Positions 1 to 6,019 of a stretch of DNA of 19,729 nucleotides are shown here, piece by piece. The position numbers were made by a program, and so were the translations under genes. The DNA comes from Desulfobacter curvatus DSM 3379 (GTDB taxonomy: Bacteria; Desulfobacterota; Desulfobacteria; Desulfobacterales; Desulfobacteraceae). How positions within the stretch are numbered: position 1 is the stretch's first letter; each line of letters starts with the position of its first letter. The DNA lies in NCBI RefSeq assembly GCF_000373985.1, contig NZ_KB893119.1, positions 1-19,729 on the forward strand, read 5' to 3'. The notes beneath the pieces are model-generated. The model was not told the origin of the DNA, did not search any database, and was given only the letters and a program-made list of their open reading frames with translations.

Positions 1-155
1 GGTGGCCATTGCCATGCCTGAACGATATTTTATTGATCAAGGATTATATCTGCCTGGGAACTGATTCATAAAATCAGCCGAACCGCCCTGGTACGAGATC
101 CGTATGCCGGGTGGTGTGGGAGGGCTCCTCAGTGATGGGGAGTCCTATCCCGATT
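1..155 (+). mobile_element. 3' end of a group II intron (ORF tail, domains V and VI)
   Basis: The intron's 3' portion enters from the left edge. A short open frame ends at 62-64. A domain V-like hairpin follows (about 80-116): ACCGCCC at 82-88 pairs with GGGTGGT at 109-115, and an upper stem TACG/CGTA carries a two-base bulge (105-106) on the 3' side, as in domain V. Next is a domain VI-like stem: GGGCTCC (122-128) pairs with GGAGTCC (139-145), with a candidate branch-point A at 147, 7-8 nt before the predicted end. The 3' splice junction is at 154 or 155, since one T can belong to either side. The intron is antisense to the adjacent cassette genes and abuts an integron R'' box, as described for the attC-inserting group IIC introns. 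Subclass assignment is inference, because the 5' part is outside the window. Confidence 0.75.
2..64 (+). CDS. C-terminal tail of a group II intron reverse transcriptase/maturase (partial)
   Basis: Only the last 20 codons are visible, ending at TGA 62-64. The peptide contains the pattern YF-x2-QGL, which resembles the C-terminal end of many bacterial group II intron-encoded proteins (RT-maturase, often with an HNH endonuclease). Its stop codon is about 18 nt upstream of domain V, which is where intron ORFs housed in domain IV end. The identity rests mainly on this position; the peptide is too short to be decisive. The protein would act in splicing and reverse-transcription-mediated mobility of the intron. 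Confidence 0.5.
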   Translation: MAIAMPERYFIDQGLYLPGN

Positions 156-168
156 GTGCAAATATTTT

Positions 169-546
169 TCAATCGCCTTCGACACTCCACTTAGGCTCTT
201 GGTTTTGATCTAAATTTATCCCAACGACTATTTGCACATTTCTGAATTCCAGTGGAACAGCATCAAGGCTTGACCCAAAGGTGATTTCAAAATGATCATC
301 CCATATGGACAACTGTCTCAAAAAATCGCCAACTGTTGGCCTACAATCAATTTCTGAAATTGGCTCCCACTGCTTATCAATCTCATTTAATTCAATTTGA
401 AGGAGATCATCTCCTCTTTGCTTAAAACGATAAAATATTAGAGGACGTTTTCGATATTTTGAAGACCCAAAAGTTATTTCCGTATCAGAGCTTTGTTTTT
501 CTAAAAACGTTCTTAATTTTCCTACGGTTAATACTTCTCCATTCAT
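169..546 (-). CDS. Integron cassette protein with an internally duplicated module, function unknown
   Basis: 125-residue protein with no family I recognise. Two copies of one module can be seen. Residues 7-29 begin TVGKLRTFLE and end EITFGSS; residues 71-93 begin TVGDFLRQL and end EITFGSS. Similarity extends a few residues more, to PLIF (35-38) and PLEF (98-101). No signal peptide or membrane segment is seen. The ATG at 546 follows an AAAGGAC ribosome binding site. The gene fills one integron cassette: the attC site 574-701 lies upstream, and the next, intron-interrupted attC starts just after the stop codon. Base composition is clearly AT-richer than the backbone genes. The cassette position is well supported; no function is proposed. 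Confidence 0.75.
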   Translation of the reverse strand: MNGEVLTVGKLRTFLEKQSSDTEITFGSSKYRKRPLIFYRFKQRGDDLLQIELNEIDKQWEPISEIDCRPTVGDFLRQLSIWDDHFEITFGSSLDAVPLEFRNVQIVVGINLDQNQEPKWSVEGD

Positions 547-573
547 TCAATTTGTCCTTTTCGTGATTTTAAT

Positions 574-701
574 GCACAACGCCAAAATAACGGGCCGGGT
601 GGCGAATCACGAAGACGGCCTATAAGCGAAAAAGATTGAAAAACGAAAGCGTTTAATAACTGCACGCTCCCACCCGGTCCCAGTTCATTTTTTTGTTCTG
701 C
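574..701 (-). other. Integron recombination site attC (about 128 bp)
   Basis: Read on the - strand, the R'' box GCAGAAC (701-695) directly follows the stop of the cassette gene 702-1022, and the R' box GTTGTGC (580-574, inside GCGTTGTGC) lies about 30 nt before the next cassette gene. R'' and R' pair with one G-G mismatch. Between them is an imperfect inverted repeat: CGGG-CCGGGTGG at 591-602 on the + strand against CCACCCGGTCCC at about 670-681, with one unpaired base, as expected of the extrahelical bases that set strand choice. Length and layout resemble long VCR-type attC sites. The site would be folded as single-stranded DNA and recombined by an integron integrase, which is not in the window. 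Confidence 0.8.
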
Positions 702-1022
702 TTAAATTTTATGGTATTTTTCAAATGCTTTCTGAACCAAATTTTTTCTTTTTTCCATTTCTGCAATTCTGCCATCAATGCTATTAACGTATTCTTCTAA
801 TTCTCTTTCGGTATCAATCATGTAATAGCCACGGCTTCCACCAGCTATGGGTAAATTAAGTTCCTCAATTGCTTGGAGAATTAAGCCTCTTGTTTGAACA
901 TGAGTTGCATCTTCATTGATTCCAATTTGAGGGCCTATCTTACCGGCACTTATCTGATTTCTTTTCCCACAATGCTTTTCCAATATTTCTTTTATTTTTT
1001 CAAGTCGTGGATCAGATGTCAT
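702..1022 (-). CDS. Integron cassette protein, putative winged-helix DNA-binding protein
   Basis: 106-residue protein. Residues ~1-70 look like a winged helix: several short helices, then a glycine-rich wing (GGSRGYYMID). Residues ~70-106 are a charged helix likely to form a coiled coil. The wing pattern 'P-I-x-G-G-x-RGYY' followed by an acidic helix is familiar from small phage and plasmid regulatory proteins; this is my recognition only and was not searched. Start ATG at 1022 has an AAAGGAAAT ribosome binding site. The gene is flanked by core sites GTTCTGC (1048-1042) and GCAGAAC (701-695, both read on the - strand), which are exact complements. It therefore occupies a complete cassette of about 350 bp. 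A regulatory role is inference. Confidence 0.7.
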   Translation of the reverse strand: MTSDPRLEKIKEILEKHCGKRNQISAGKIGPQIGINEDATHVQTRGLILQAIEELNLPIAGGSRGYYMIDTERELEEYVNSIDGRIAEMEKRKNLVQKAFEKYHKI

Positions 1023-1041
1023 TATTTTATTTCCTTTGGTA

Positions 1042-1048
1042 GCAGAAC
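1042..1048 (-). other. Integron core site (R' box GTTCTGC) at the cassette-array edge
   Basis: Read on the - strand, GTTCTGC is the exact complement of the R'' box (GCAGAAC) that closes the cassette encoding the winged-helix-like protein, as expected at the other end of the same cassette. It belongs either to an attI site or to the attC of a further, degraded cassette. A possible weak R'' partner (GCAGGTA, 1140-1134) would give an attC of about 99 bp around the palindrome at 1077-1103. That pairing is poor, so attI and degraded attC both remain possible. Confidence 0.55.
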
Positions 1049-1076
1049 AGTTATATTAGGCAGAATAGGCCAATAT

Positions 1077-1103
1077 GGTGATAGGCGGATTCCGTCTATT
1101 ACC
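1077..1103. repeat. 27-bp near-perfect palindrome
   Basis: The sequence from GGTGATAGG to CTATTACC is self-complementary apart from the central base and two pairs. Both exceptions are G-T, so as + strand RNA or single-stranded DNA it would fold into a 13-pair hairpin with two wobbles. It lies between the cassette-edge core site and the backbone. It could be the terminal hairpin of an attC site, an operator, or a repeat of another kind. Confidence 0.6.
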
Positions 1104-1144
1104 CATTCAATTTTTCTTAAGCCCTGTAAATAGTACCTGCTTAA

Positions 1145-1180
1145 AATAAAAAGCAGAAAATCGACTGGGGCTTAACCCCA
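1145..1180 (-). terminator. Possible terminator downstream of tcdA
   Basis: On the - strand TGGGG and CCCCA (1180-1176 and 1170-1166) form a short GC hairpin with a 5-nt loop. A T-rich stretch (GATTTTCTGCTTTTTATTTT) begins a few bases downstream. It is about 90 nt past the stop of the last gene of the iorA-tcdA block. The stem is only 5 bp and the T-tract is offset, so this is weak. Confidence 0.35.
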
Positions 1181-1268
1181 ATAGTCACTGACTTTTATGT
1201 ACCCAAAAGTCTGCCTTAAATCAAATCAAAATGCCATTTACTATGCGGATAAAAACCGGCAGAACCCA

Positions 1269-2042
1269 CTATTCAGCGGCAAGGTTTTTTGCCACAAGGC
1301 CTGCAATGGTCAGTCCGAAACACCCAGGCACCCAGGCGGCAGACCCGATGGGCGGCCTGGGGCGGCCATGGCCGTCTTCCACATGGCCCTGCTCCAGTGG
1401 GTCTACGACGTCTTTATCCTCAAAGGGCTCCTTGTTCAGTGGGGGTTCAATGGAGTAGACGCAGGGTACGCCGCTGGAAAGCCCACGGCGGCGTAGCCGT
1501 CTTCGCACCATCCGGGCCAGGGGGCACACTTCGGTTTCAAAAAGATCTCCTGTCCGGATCATAGAGACATCAGTTCGGCCTGCCGCCCCCATGGAGGAGA
1601 TGAGATTAAGCCCCATCTGTTTTGCCCCAAAAATCAGACTGACCTTTGCGTTGAGCCCGTCAATGGCATCCACCACCATGTCCAGTTCCGGGCTTAAAAA
1701 CTGGGACAGGCTGTCTGCATTGACAAAAGAGGTGCGCAGATCCACCTCACAATCGGGATTGATATCCAAAACCCGGGCCCGGGCCAAGGCCGCTTTTTCC
1801 TGCCCCAAGGTGGAATGTAAGGCATAAATCTGCCGGTTGATATTAGAGGCGTCCACCCGGTCAAAATCCACAAGCCGCAAATAGCCGATGCCGGACCGCG
1901 CCAGGGCCTCCACCACAAAAGACCCCACAGCGCCCAGGCCGAAGACAGCCACCCGGGAACGCTTAAACCGGTCAATCGCCGCCTTTCCCATTAATTGCTC
2001 AAGCCGGGCAAAGGGGCTGATCATACTTGAATCCTGAATCAT
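1269..2042 (-). CDS. tcdA: tRNA threonylcarbamoyladenosine dehydratase TcdA (ThiF/E1-like)
   Basis: 257 residues, close to the usual ~260-270. A ThiF/E1-type Rossmann domain covers the N-terminal half: the nucleotide-binding GLGAVGS is at residues 35-41, the acidic D59-x-D61 follows the second strand, and SNINRQ (66-71) is the E1 ATP-contacting segment. The C-terminal half carries the YSIEPP and GSAAWVPGCFG segments seen in the TcdA/YgdL/CsdL family. The enzyme uses ATP to cyclise t6A37 in ANN-decoding tRNAs to ct6A. The start ATG overlaps the tatD stop (ATGA), so translation is probably coupled; Met7, preceded by AGGATT, is an alternative start. Last gene of the block. Alternative identity: another small E1-like protein, considered unlikely. 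Confidence 0.9.
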   Translation of the reverse strand: MIQDSSMISPFARLEQLMGKAAIDRFKRSRVAVFGLGAVGSFVVEALARSGIGYLRLVDFDRVDASNINRQIYALHSTLGQEKAALARARVLDINPDCEVDLRTSFVNADSLSQFLSPELDMVVDAIDGLNAKVSLIFGAKQMGLNLISSMGAAGRTDVSMIRTGDLFETEVCPLARMVRRRLRRRGLSSGVPCVYSIEPPLNKEPFEDKDVVDPLEQGHVEDGHGRPRPPIGSAAWVPGCFGLTIAGLVAKNLAAE

Positions 2043-2845
2043 GCGGTTTTCTCTTTTAAAATAGGCCCAAACAGATTCAGGCTGTTTTCGTATCCATGCA
2101 GGGCCAGGGTTTCAAATGCCATACCCCGTCGCGCTGCCGCCACCCTGACAATTTCCGGTACATTGGCGGGCTCATTTAGCGGTGTTTCCCCGGGATGGGC
2201 ATCCAGAACAAACTGGGGCACAATATCCGGAGTATCGGTTTCAAAGACGATCCGGTCAAGACTGACCGCCTTCAGGGCCTGTCCCACCTTTTTGGCATTG
2301 GGCCGGGTTACGGATCCGGAAAAGGAGATATGAAGATTGAATCTCTCAAGGACCGGAATAAGGTCGGCAGACCCGGAATAGGAGTGGATCACCCCGCCTG
2401 CAGCCAAGGGCCCATGGTGTTTCAAAATTTTCACTATTGCGTCCCAGGCCTTGCGGATATGGATGTTAATGGGCCGGTTCAGGTCACAGGCAAAGGCCAG
2501 GTGGGTTTTAAAAACTTCAAGCTGCAGATCCCGGTCAGCGTCTTTGTCCATGAAATCAAGCCCGGTTTCCCCTACCCCGGCAGGTATTTTCTCCAGCCAT
2601 TGCCCCAGATTTTGTGCCCAGTCCGGGCTTAGGGTATCAAGAAACCAGGGATGAATCCCCAAACAGGGCACCACACTGGAAAATTTTTCAGACAATTGGA
2701 CTGTAATTCCAAAATTTTCTTCCATGGTGGCGCAGGTGGCTATTGTTTCCAGCCCGGCGTCTTGGGCCCGCAGCACAATATCCGGAGTGTTTTCAATTAT
2801 CCTTGGATCATGAAGATGGGTATGAACATCAATGAACCCGGTCAT
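2039..2845 (-). CDS. TatD-family metal-dependent hydrolase
   Basis: A TIM-barrel amidohydrolase-type protein of 268 residues with the TatD signatures in order. DVHTHLHD is at the N-terminus (metal ligands), followed by GIHPW, GETGLD, the second metal region NIHIRKA, HSYSGS, and ETDTPD near the C-terminus. TatD proteins are divalent-metal-dependent DNases or deoxyribonucleases of broad housekeeping role; the exact substrate here is not predictable. The ATG at 2845 is preferred over the in-frame TTG at 2851, which would overlap the aroQ stop. The gene overlaps tcdA by 4 nt at its end, so it is part of one transcript with aroQ and tcdA. Confidence 0.88.
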   Translation of the reverse strand: MTGFIDVHTHLHDPRIIENTPDIVLRAQDAGLETIATCATMEENFGITVQLSEKFSSVVPCLGIHPWFLDTLSPDWAQNLGQWLEKIPAGVGETGLDFMDKDADRDLQLEVFKTHLAFACDLNRPINIHIRKAWDAIVKILKHHGPLAAGGVIHSYSGSADLIPVLERFNLHISFSGSVTRPNAKKVGQALKAVSLDRIVFETDTPDIVPQFVLDAHPGETPLNEPANVPEIVRVAAARRGMAFETLALHGYENSLNLFGPILKEKTA

Positions 2846-2847
2846 GC

Positions 2848-3309
2848 TCAACCGGCCAGGGAGTGGAGAAAATCAAGGGCCATAGAGTAACCATGATGAC
2901 CGAACCCGGTGAGCTGGCCCGTGGCAATACCGGCAATCATGGAGGTATGGCGGAAGGTTTCACGCTTGTGAATGTTGGACAGATGCACCTCCACAATGGG
3001 GCATGACAGCATGGAAACGGCATCACGAAGGGCCACGGAAGTATGGGTCAGGGCACCCGGATTGATAATCACTCCGGCAGGTCCCTGTTCAAATGCGGCA
3101 TGGATGTAATCCAGGATCGCGCCTTCGTGGTTGGACTGAAAGAAATCCAGGGAAAGCCCCAACGTATCTGCTCGTTTGTTGAGCTCCCCGTTAATCTGAT
3201 CAAGGGTAAGCGCCCCGTAAATCTCGGGTTCCCTTTTCCCTAGCATGTTCAAATTGGGACCATTGATAACATGAATCATGCCGGGTCTTATCTGTGACTG
3301 AGTATTCAT
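2848..3309 (-). CDS. aroQ: 3-dehydroquinate dehydratase, type II
   Basis: Catalyses trans-dehydration of 3-dehydroquinate to 3-dehydroshikimate in the shikimate pathway; type II enzymes are small dodecameric flavodoxin-like proteins. Visible signatures are INGPNLNMLGKREPEIYG near the N-terminus (with the active-site Arg and Tyr), SNHEG, INPGALTHTS with the catalytic-loop Asn, EVHLSNIHKRE with the catalytic His, and a C-terminal GFGHHGY. I chose the ATG at 3309 because a GGGGGG-AAAAG ribosome binding site lies just upstream, giving 153 residues, the usual length. A longer frame opens at 3363 but its first 18 residues lack family character. Shikimate flux feeds chorismate, the substrate of the men genes further along and the precursor of aromatic amino acids handled by IorAB. 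Confidence 0.93.
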   Translation of the reverse strand: MNTQSQIRPGMIHVINGPNLNMLGKREPEIYGALTLDQINGELNKRADTLGLSLDFFQSNHEGAILDYIHAAFEQGPAGVIINPGALTHTSVALRDAVSMLSCPIVEVHLSNIHKRETFRHTSMIAGIATGQLTGFGHHGYSMALDFLHSLAG

Positions 3310-3376
3310 CTTTTCCCCCCAACGGCTTTTTTGCCCCGGAACAGAAAGGCCGTACCGGGACAAAAGCGTTTTTCAG

Positions 3377-3973
3377 TTAGACAGCGGCGGCAGCGGCCTC
3401 AAATCCCAAATCAAAGGCATTAAGGTTCATCTCCACAAGCGCCGGTTTAATCCTGCGCTTGATCGCCTCTTTAACGTTTTCCTTGGAAAAACCCAGGGCA
3501 CCGGTCTGGATCAAGGCGCCCAACAGCACAATATTCACACTCATGGGCGAGCCGGCTTTACGGGCCAACGCCATGGCGTCTATGGCCACAAGCCCTGCAG
3601 TCTTCTCCTTGAGCACCCGTTTAATCTCATCCACCTCGGGGTAGGCCCCTTTGCCGATACCCACGGTAAAGGGCGGCAGGGTGGCGGTATTGGTAATCAC
3701 TTTGGTATTGGCAGAACAGCGGCCAATGGCGCGCAGGGTTTCAGCCGGTTCAAATCCCAGCAGGATATCGGCTTCCCCATCGGAAATAATGGAGGAGGAG
3801 GCATCCCCGAAAATAATGGAGGACTCCACCACACCGCCGCGCTGGGCCATGCCGTGGATCTCGCTCATTCTCACCTCTACCCCTTCAATGAGGGCGGCTT
3901 CACCCAGGACCTTGGATGCCAGTAGATTGCCCTGTCCGCCGACTGCTACGATGACCATTCTTAATGTTTTCAT
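3377..3973 (-). CDS. iorB: Indolepyruvate:ferredoxin oxidoreductase, beta subunit
   Basis: 198 residues, the normal size of IorB, the 2-oxoacid:ferredoxin oxidoreductase gamma-type domain. The N-terminus has the glycine motif VGGQGNLLASKVLGEAA (residues ~12-28), then SEIHGMAQRGGVV and the IISDGEADILLGFEP segment typical of the family. With IorA it oxidatively decarboxylates aryl pyruvates (indolepyruvate, phenylpyruvate) to aryl-acetyl-CoA, reducing ferredoxin; it also works in reverse under strongly reducing conditions. Ribosome binding site AAGGAG upstream; only 19 nt separate it from iorA, so the two subunits are co-expressed. Confidence 0.92.
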   Translation of the reverse strand: MKTLRMVIVAVGGQGNLLASKVLGEAALIEGVEVRMSEIHGMAQRGGVVESSIIFGDASSSIISDGEADILLGFEPAETLRAIGRCSANTKVITNTATLPPFTVGIGKGAYPEVDEIKRVLKEKTAGLVAIDAMALARKAGSPMSVNIVLLGALIQTGALGFSKENVKEAIKRRIKPALVEMNLNAFDLGFEAAAAAV

Positions 3974-3992
3974 ATCGAATTTGTCTCCTTGT

Positions 3993-5840
3993 CTATTTCA
4001 ATGGGCGGATGGCGTTTTCAGGACAGATCTGGGCGCACAACGCACAGCCCACACAGGTATCCGCATCAATTTTTACCCGGCCCTCTTCAATGTAAAAAGA
4101 TGGACAGGCGATCCCGTTGATACACTCCTTATGGTCCGTACATTTATCGGTCACCTCAAAGGGTCTGGGCTTTTTCAGTTTAATGCTCTTGGCCCAGAGG
4201 ATACAGGGCTCTTGGGAGATAACAACAGAGACGCCGTCAAAGGCCATGGCCTCTTTAAGGGTTTCAATGCTCTTTTTCACCTTAAAGGGCTTGATCACGG
4301 AGACATGCTCCACCCCCAGGGCTTTGACCAGATTCTCAATATTTACCCGGCCGTACCCGGACATGCCCATCAGTTCCATATCCACGCCCGGATGGGGCTG
4401 ATGGCCGGTCATGGCGGTGATACCGTTTTCAAGGATCACCAAAGTGAAGTTATGGCGGTTGAACACGGCATTGACAAGCCCTGTAATGCCGGAATGAAAA
4501 AATGTGGAGTCGCCGATCACGCTGACCACCTTCTGGTCCGTGGCTTTGCTGAAACCGCAGGAGGAACTCACGGACCCGCCCATGCAGACCACAAAATCCC
4601 CAACGGACAAGGGCGGCATAAATCCCAATGTATAGCAACCGATATCACTGGGGTGGATGACATCCATTCCTTCAGCCGCCTTTTTAATGGCGTAGAAGGT
4701 GGCTCTGTGGGAGCATCCGGAGCATAGATTGGGGGGACGGTTGGCAATTTCCGGCACATCAGAGGTATCAATCTTTGGTGCCGGGGTATAGTCTATGCCG
4801 AAAAAGGCGGCAATCTTCTCCCGGACCATGGCAGGATGAAATTCCCCCAACGAAGTAAACAGGGCGTCCGTTTTTCCCAGAATTGGAAGGACAAGACCCG
4901 CTTCCTGGGCAAAAGCCTTGACCGCCTCTTCCATGAACGGTTCGCCCTCTTCGATAACAAGCACCTTTTCACAGCCGGCCAGGAAATCTTTAATCTTTTT
5001 CCTGGGCAGGGGGTTGGAAAATCCGGGGCGAAGAATCTTGACCTTTGATTCAATACCAAGGTCTTTTACGGCATCCAGGGCATAATGGTAGCTCACACCG
5101 TTGGCCACAACCCCCCAGACACCCTGGCCTGTAACAAAGTTGAATACTGACTCTTCAGCCATGCCGGCAGCCTTGTCCATGCGCTCCAGAAGCTTGACAT
5201 GCAGTCCCCGGGCCACGGCGGGCACGGTGACACAGCGCATGGGGTCCCGTTCAAACCGGCCCTTTGTCTTTCTCTCCTTGATCTCGCCAAAGGTGACAAA
5301 GGCATTGGAGTGGTTGATCCGGGTGGTGGTGCGCAGGATCACGGGCTGTCTCAAGGTTTCGGACAGTTCAAACGCCTCTTTGATCATCTCCTTGGCCTCG
5401 GCCACGTTAGAGGGTTCGAACATGGGCAGATGGCCGAACTTGGCATAGTAACGGTTATCCTGCTCGTTCTGGCTGGAGAACATGGCCGGGTCGTCGGCCG
5501 TTAAAATCACCATGCCGGCGGTGACGCCGATATAGGCAAGGGTCATCAGGGGATCGGCCGCCACGTTAAGCCCCACATGCTTCATCATGCAAAAGGTGCG
5601 AAGTCCTGAATTGGCAGCCGCAGCAGCTACTTCCAGGGAAACCTTTTCATTGGTGGAATATTCAAAATACAGATCCGATTCTTGGGACATCTGGAACAGA
5701 TTCAAAGAGACTTCCGAGGACGGGGTCCCCGGATATGTGGTGGCAAAGGCGACACCGGCTTCAACAGCGCCCCTTGCAATGGCTTCGTTGCCCAGGAGCA
5801 TGATTTTCTCTCCAGGGCTGTCCTTTAACAGTTTATGCAT
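3993..5840 (-). CDS. iorA: Indolepyruvate:ferredoxin oxidoreductase, alpha subunit
   Basis: 615 residues, a full-length IorA. An N-terminal pyrimidine-binding-type domain carries TYPGTPSSEV (residues ~37-46). A thiamine-diphosphate domain follows with CSGCSHR (~375), IGCYTLG, VIGDSTFFHSGITGLVNA (a GDS...N version of the GDG...N cofactor motif), and ENGITAMTGHQPHPG. The C-terminal ~45 residues are a ferredoxin-like region: first a cysteine set in CTDHKEC...ACP, then CVGCALCAQICP, consistent with iron-sulfur clusters passing electrons to ferredoxin. The ATG at 5840 sits 8 nt after AAGGAG; the upstream GTG (5846) would be only 2 nt away, so I prefer ATG. Expression may be controlled by the leader and hairpin just upstream. 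Confidence 0.94.
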   Translation of the reverse strand: MHKLLKDSPGEKIMLLGNEAIARGAVEAGVAFATTYPGTPSSEVSLNLFQMSQESDLYFEYSTNEKVSLEVAAAAANSGLRTFCMMKHVGLNVAADPLMTLAYIGVTAGMVILTADDPAMFSSQNEQDNRYYAKFGHLPMFEPSNVAEAKEMIKEAFELSETLRQPVILRTTTRINHSNAFVTFGEIKERKTKGRFERDPMRCVTVPAVARGLHVKLLERMDKAAGMAEESVFNFVTGQGVWGVVANGVSYHYALDAVKDLGIESKVKILRPGFSNPLPRKKIKDFLAGCEKVLVIEEGEPFMEEAVKAFAQEAGLVLPILGKTDALFTSLGEFHPAMVREKIAAFFGIDYTPAPKIDTSDVPEIANRPPNLCSGCSHRATFYAIKKAAEGMDVIHPSDIGCYTLGFMPPLSVGDFVVCMGGSVSSSCGFSKATDQKVVSVIGDSTFFHSGITGLVNAVFNRHNFTLVILENGITAMTGHQPHPGVDMELMGMSGYGRVNIENLVKALGVEHVSVIKPFKVKKSIETLKEAMAFDGVSVVISQEPCILWAKSIKLKKPRPFEVTDKCTDHKECINGIACPSFYIEEGRVKIDADTCVGCALCAQICPENAIRPLK

Positions 5841-5858
5841 GTGCACAACTCCTTAAAC

Positions 5859-5890
5859 AAAAAATTCTGACGGGTGCATCGCCCGTCAGA
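5859..5890 (-). terminator. Intrinsic terminator or attenuator in the iorA leader
   Basis: TCTGACGGG (5890-5882 on the - strand) pairs perfectly with CCCGTCAGA (5874-5866): 9 bp with a 7-nt loop. AATTTTTTG follows on the - strand. It is a textbook Rho-independent terminator for - strand transcription, ending only about 20-25 nt before the iorA start codon, with the ribosome binding site right after it. Either it ends the upstream transcript (gene 6020-6334) or it is the attenuator of an iorA leader RNA. Confidence 0.75.
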
Positions 5891-5921
5891 TATCTGAATA
5901 GTGATTTTTATATGAAAGTTT

Positions 5922-6005
5922 CCAGCAACTAATTGGATTCTTTCTATCTTTGTTGTGGGCCGAAGCCTGGGGGTAGATAGCCCCGGTCAGCCCATGGCTG
6001 TTATA
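5922..6005 (-). promoter_or_regulatory. Conserved leader element, copy A (upstream of iorA)
   Basis: On the - strand it has TATAAC (6005-6000), a CCATGGG segment, then a hairpin: GGGCTGA (5993-5987) pairs with TCGGCCC (5963-5957), closed inside by GGGG/CCCC. CCCACAAC, AATTAG (5934-5929) and CTGG follow. The same order and spacing recur in copy B upstream of the GAF gene, with compensatory changes in the stem. No good -35 box accompanies TATAAC here. The element lies about 115 nt before iorA and is followed by the terminator hairpin at 5866-5890. Confidence 0.5.
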
Positions 6006-6019
6006 AACAAATTTTGGTT

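Noticed and set aside
3651..4727. A 358-codon + strand open frame antisense to iorB/iorA
   Set aside because: It lies wholly inside two clear genes and has no recognisable domain or ribosome binding site. Such frames arise from biased codon use on the other strand.
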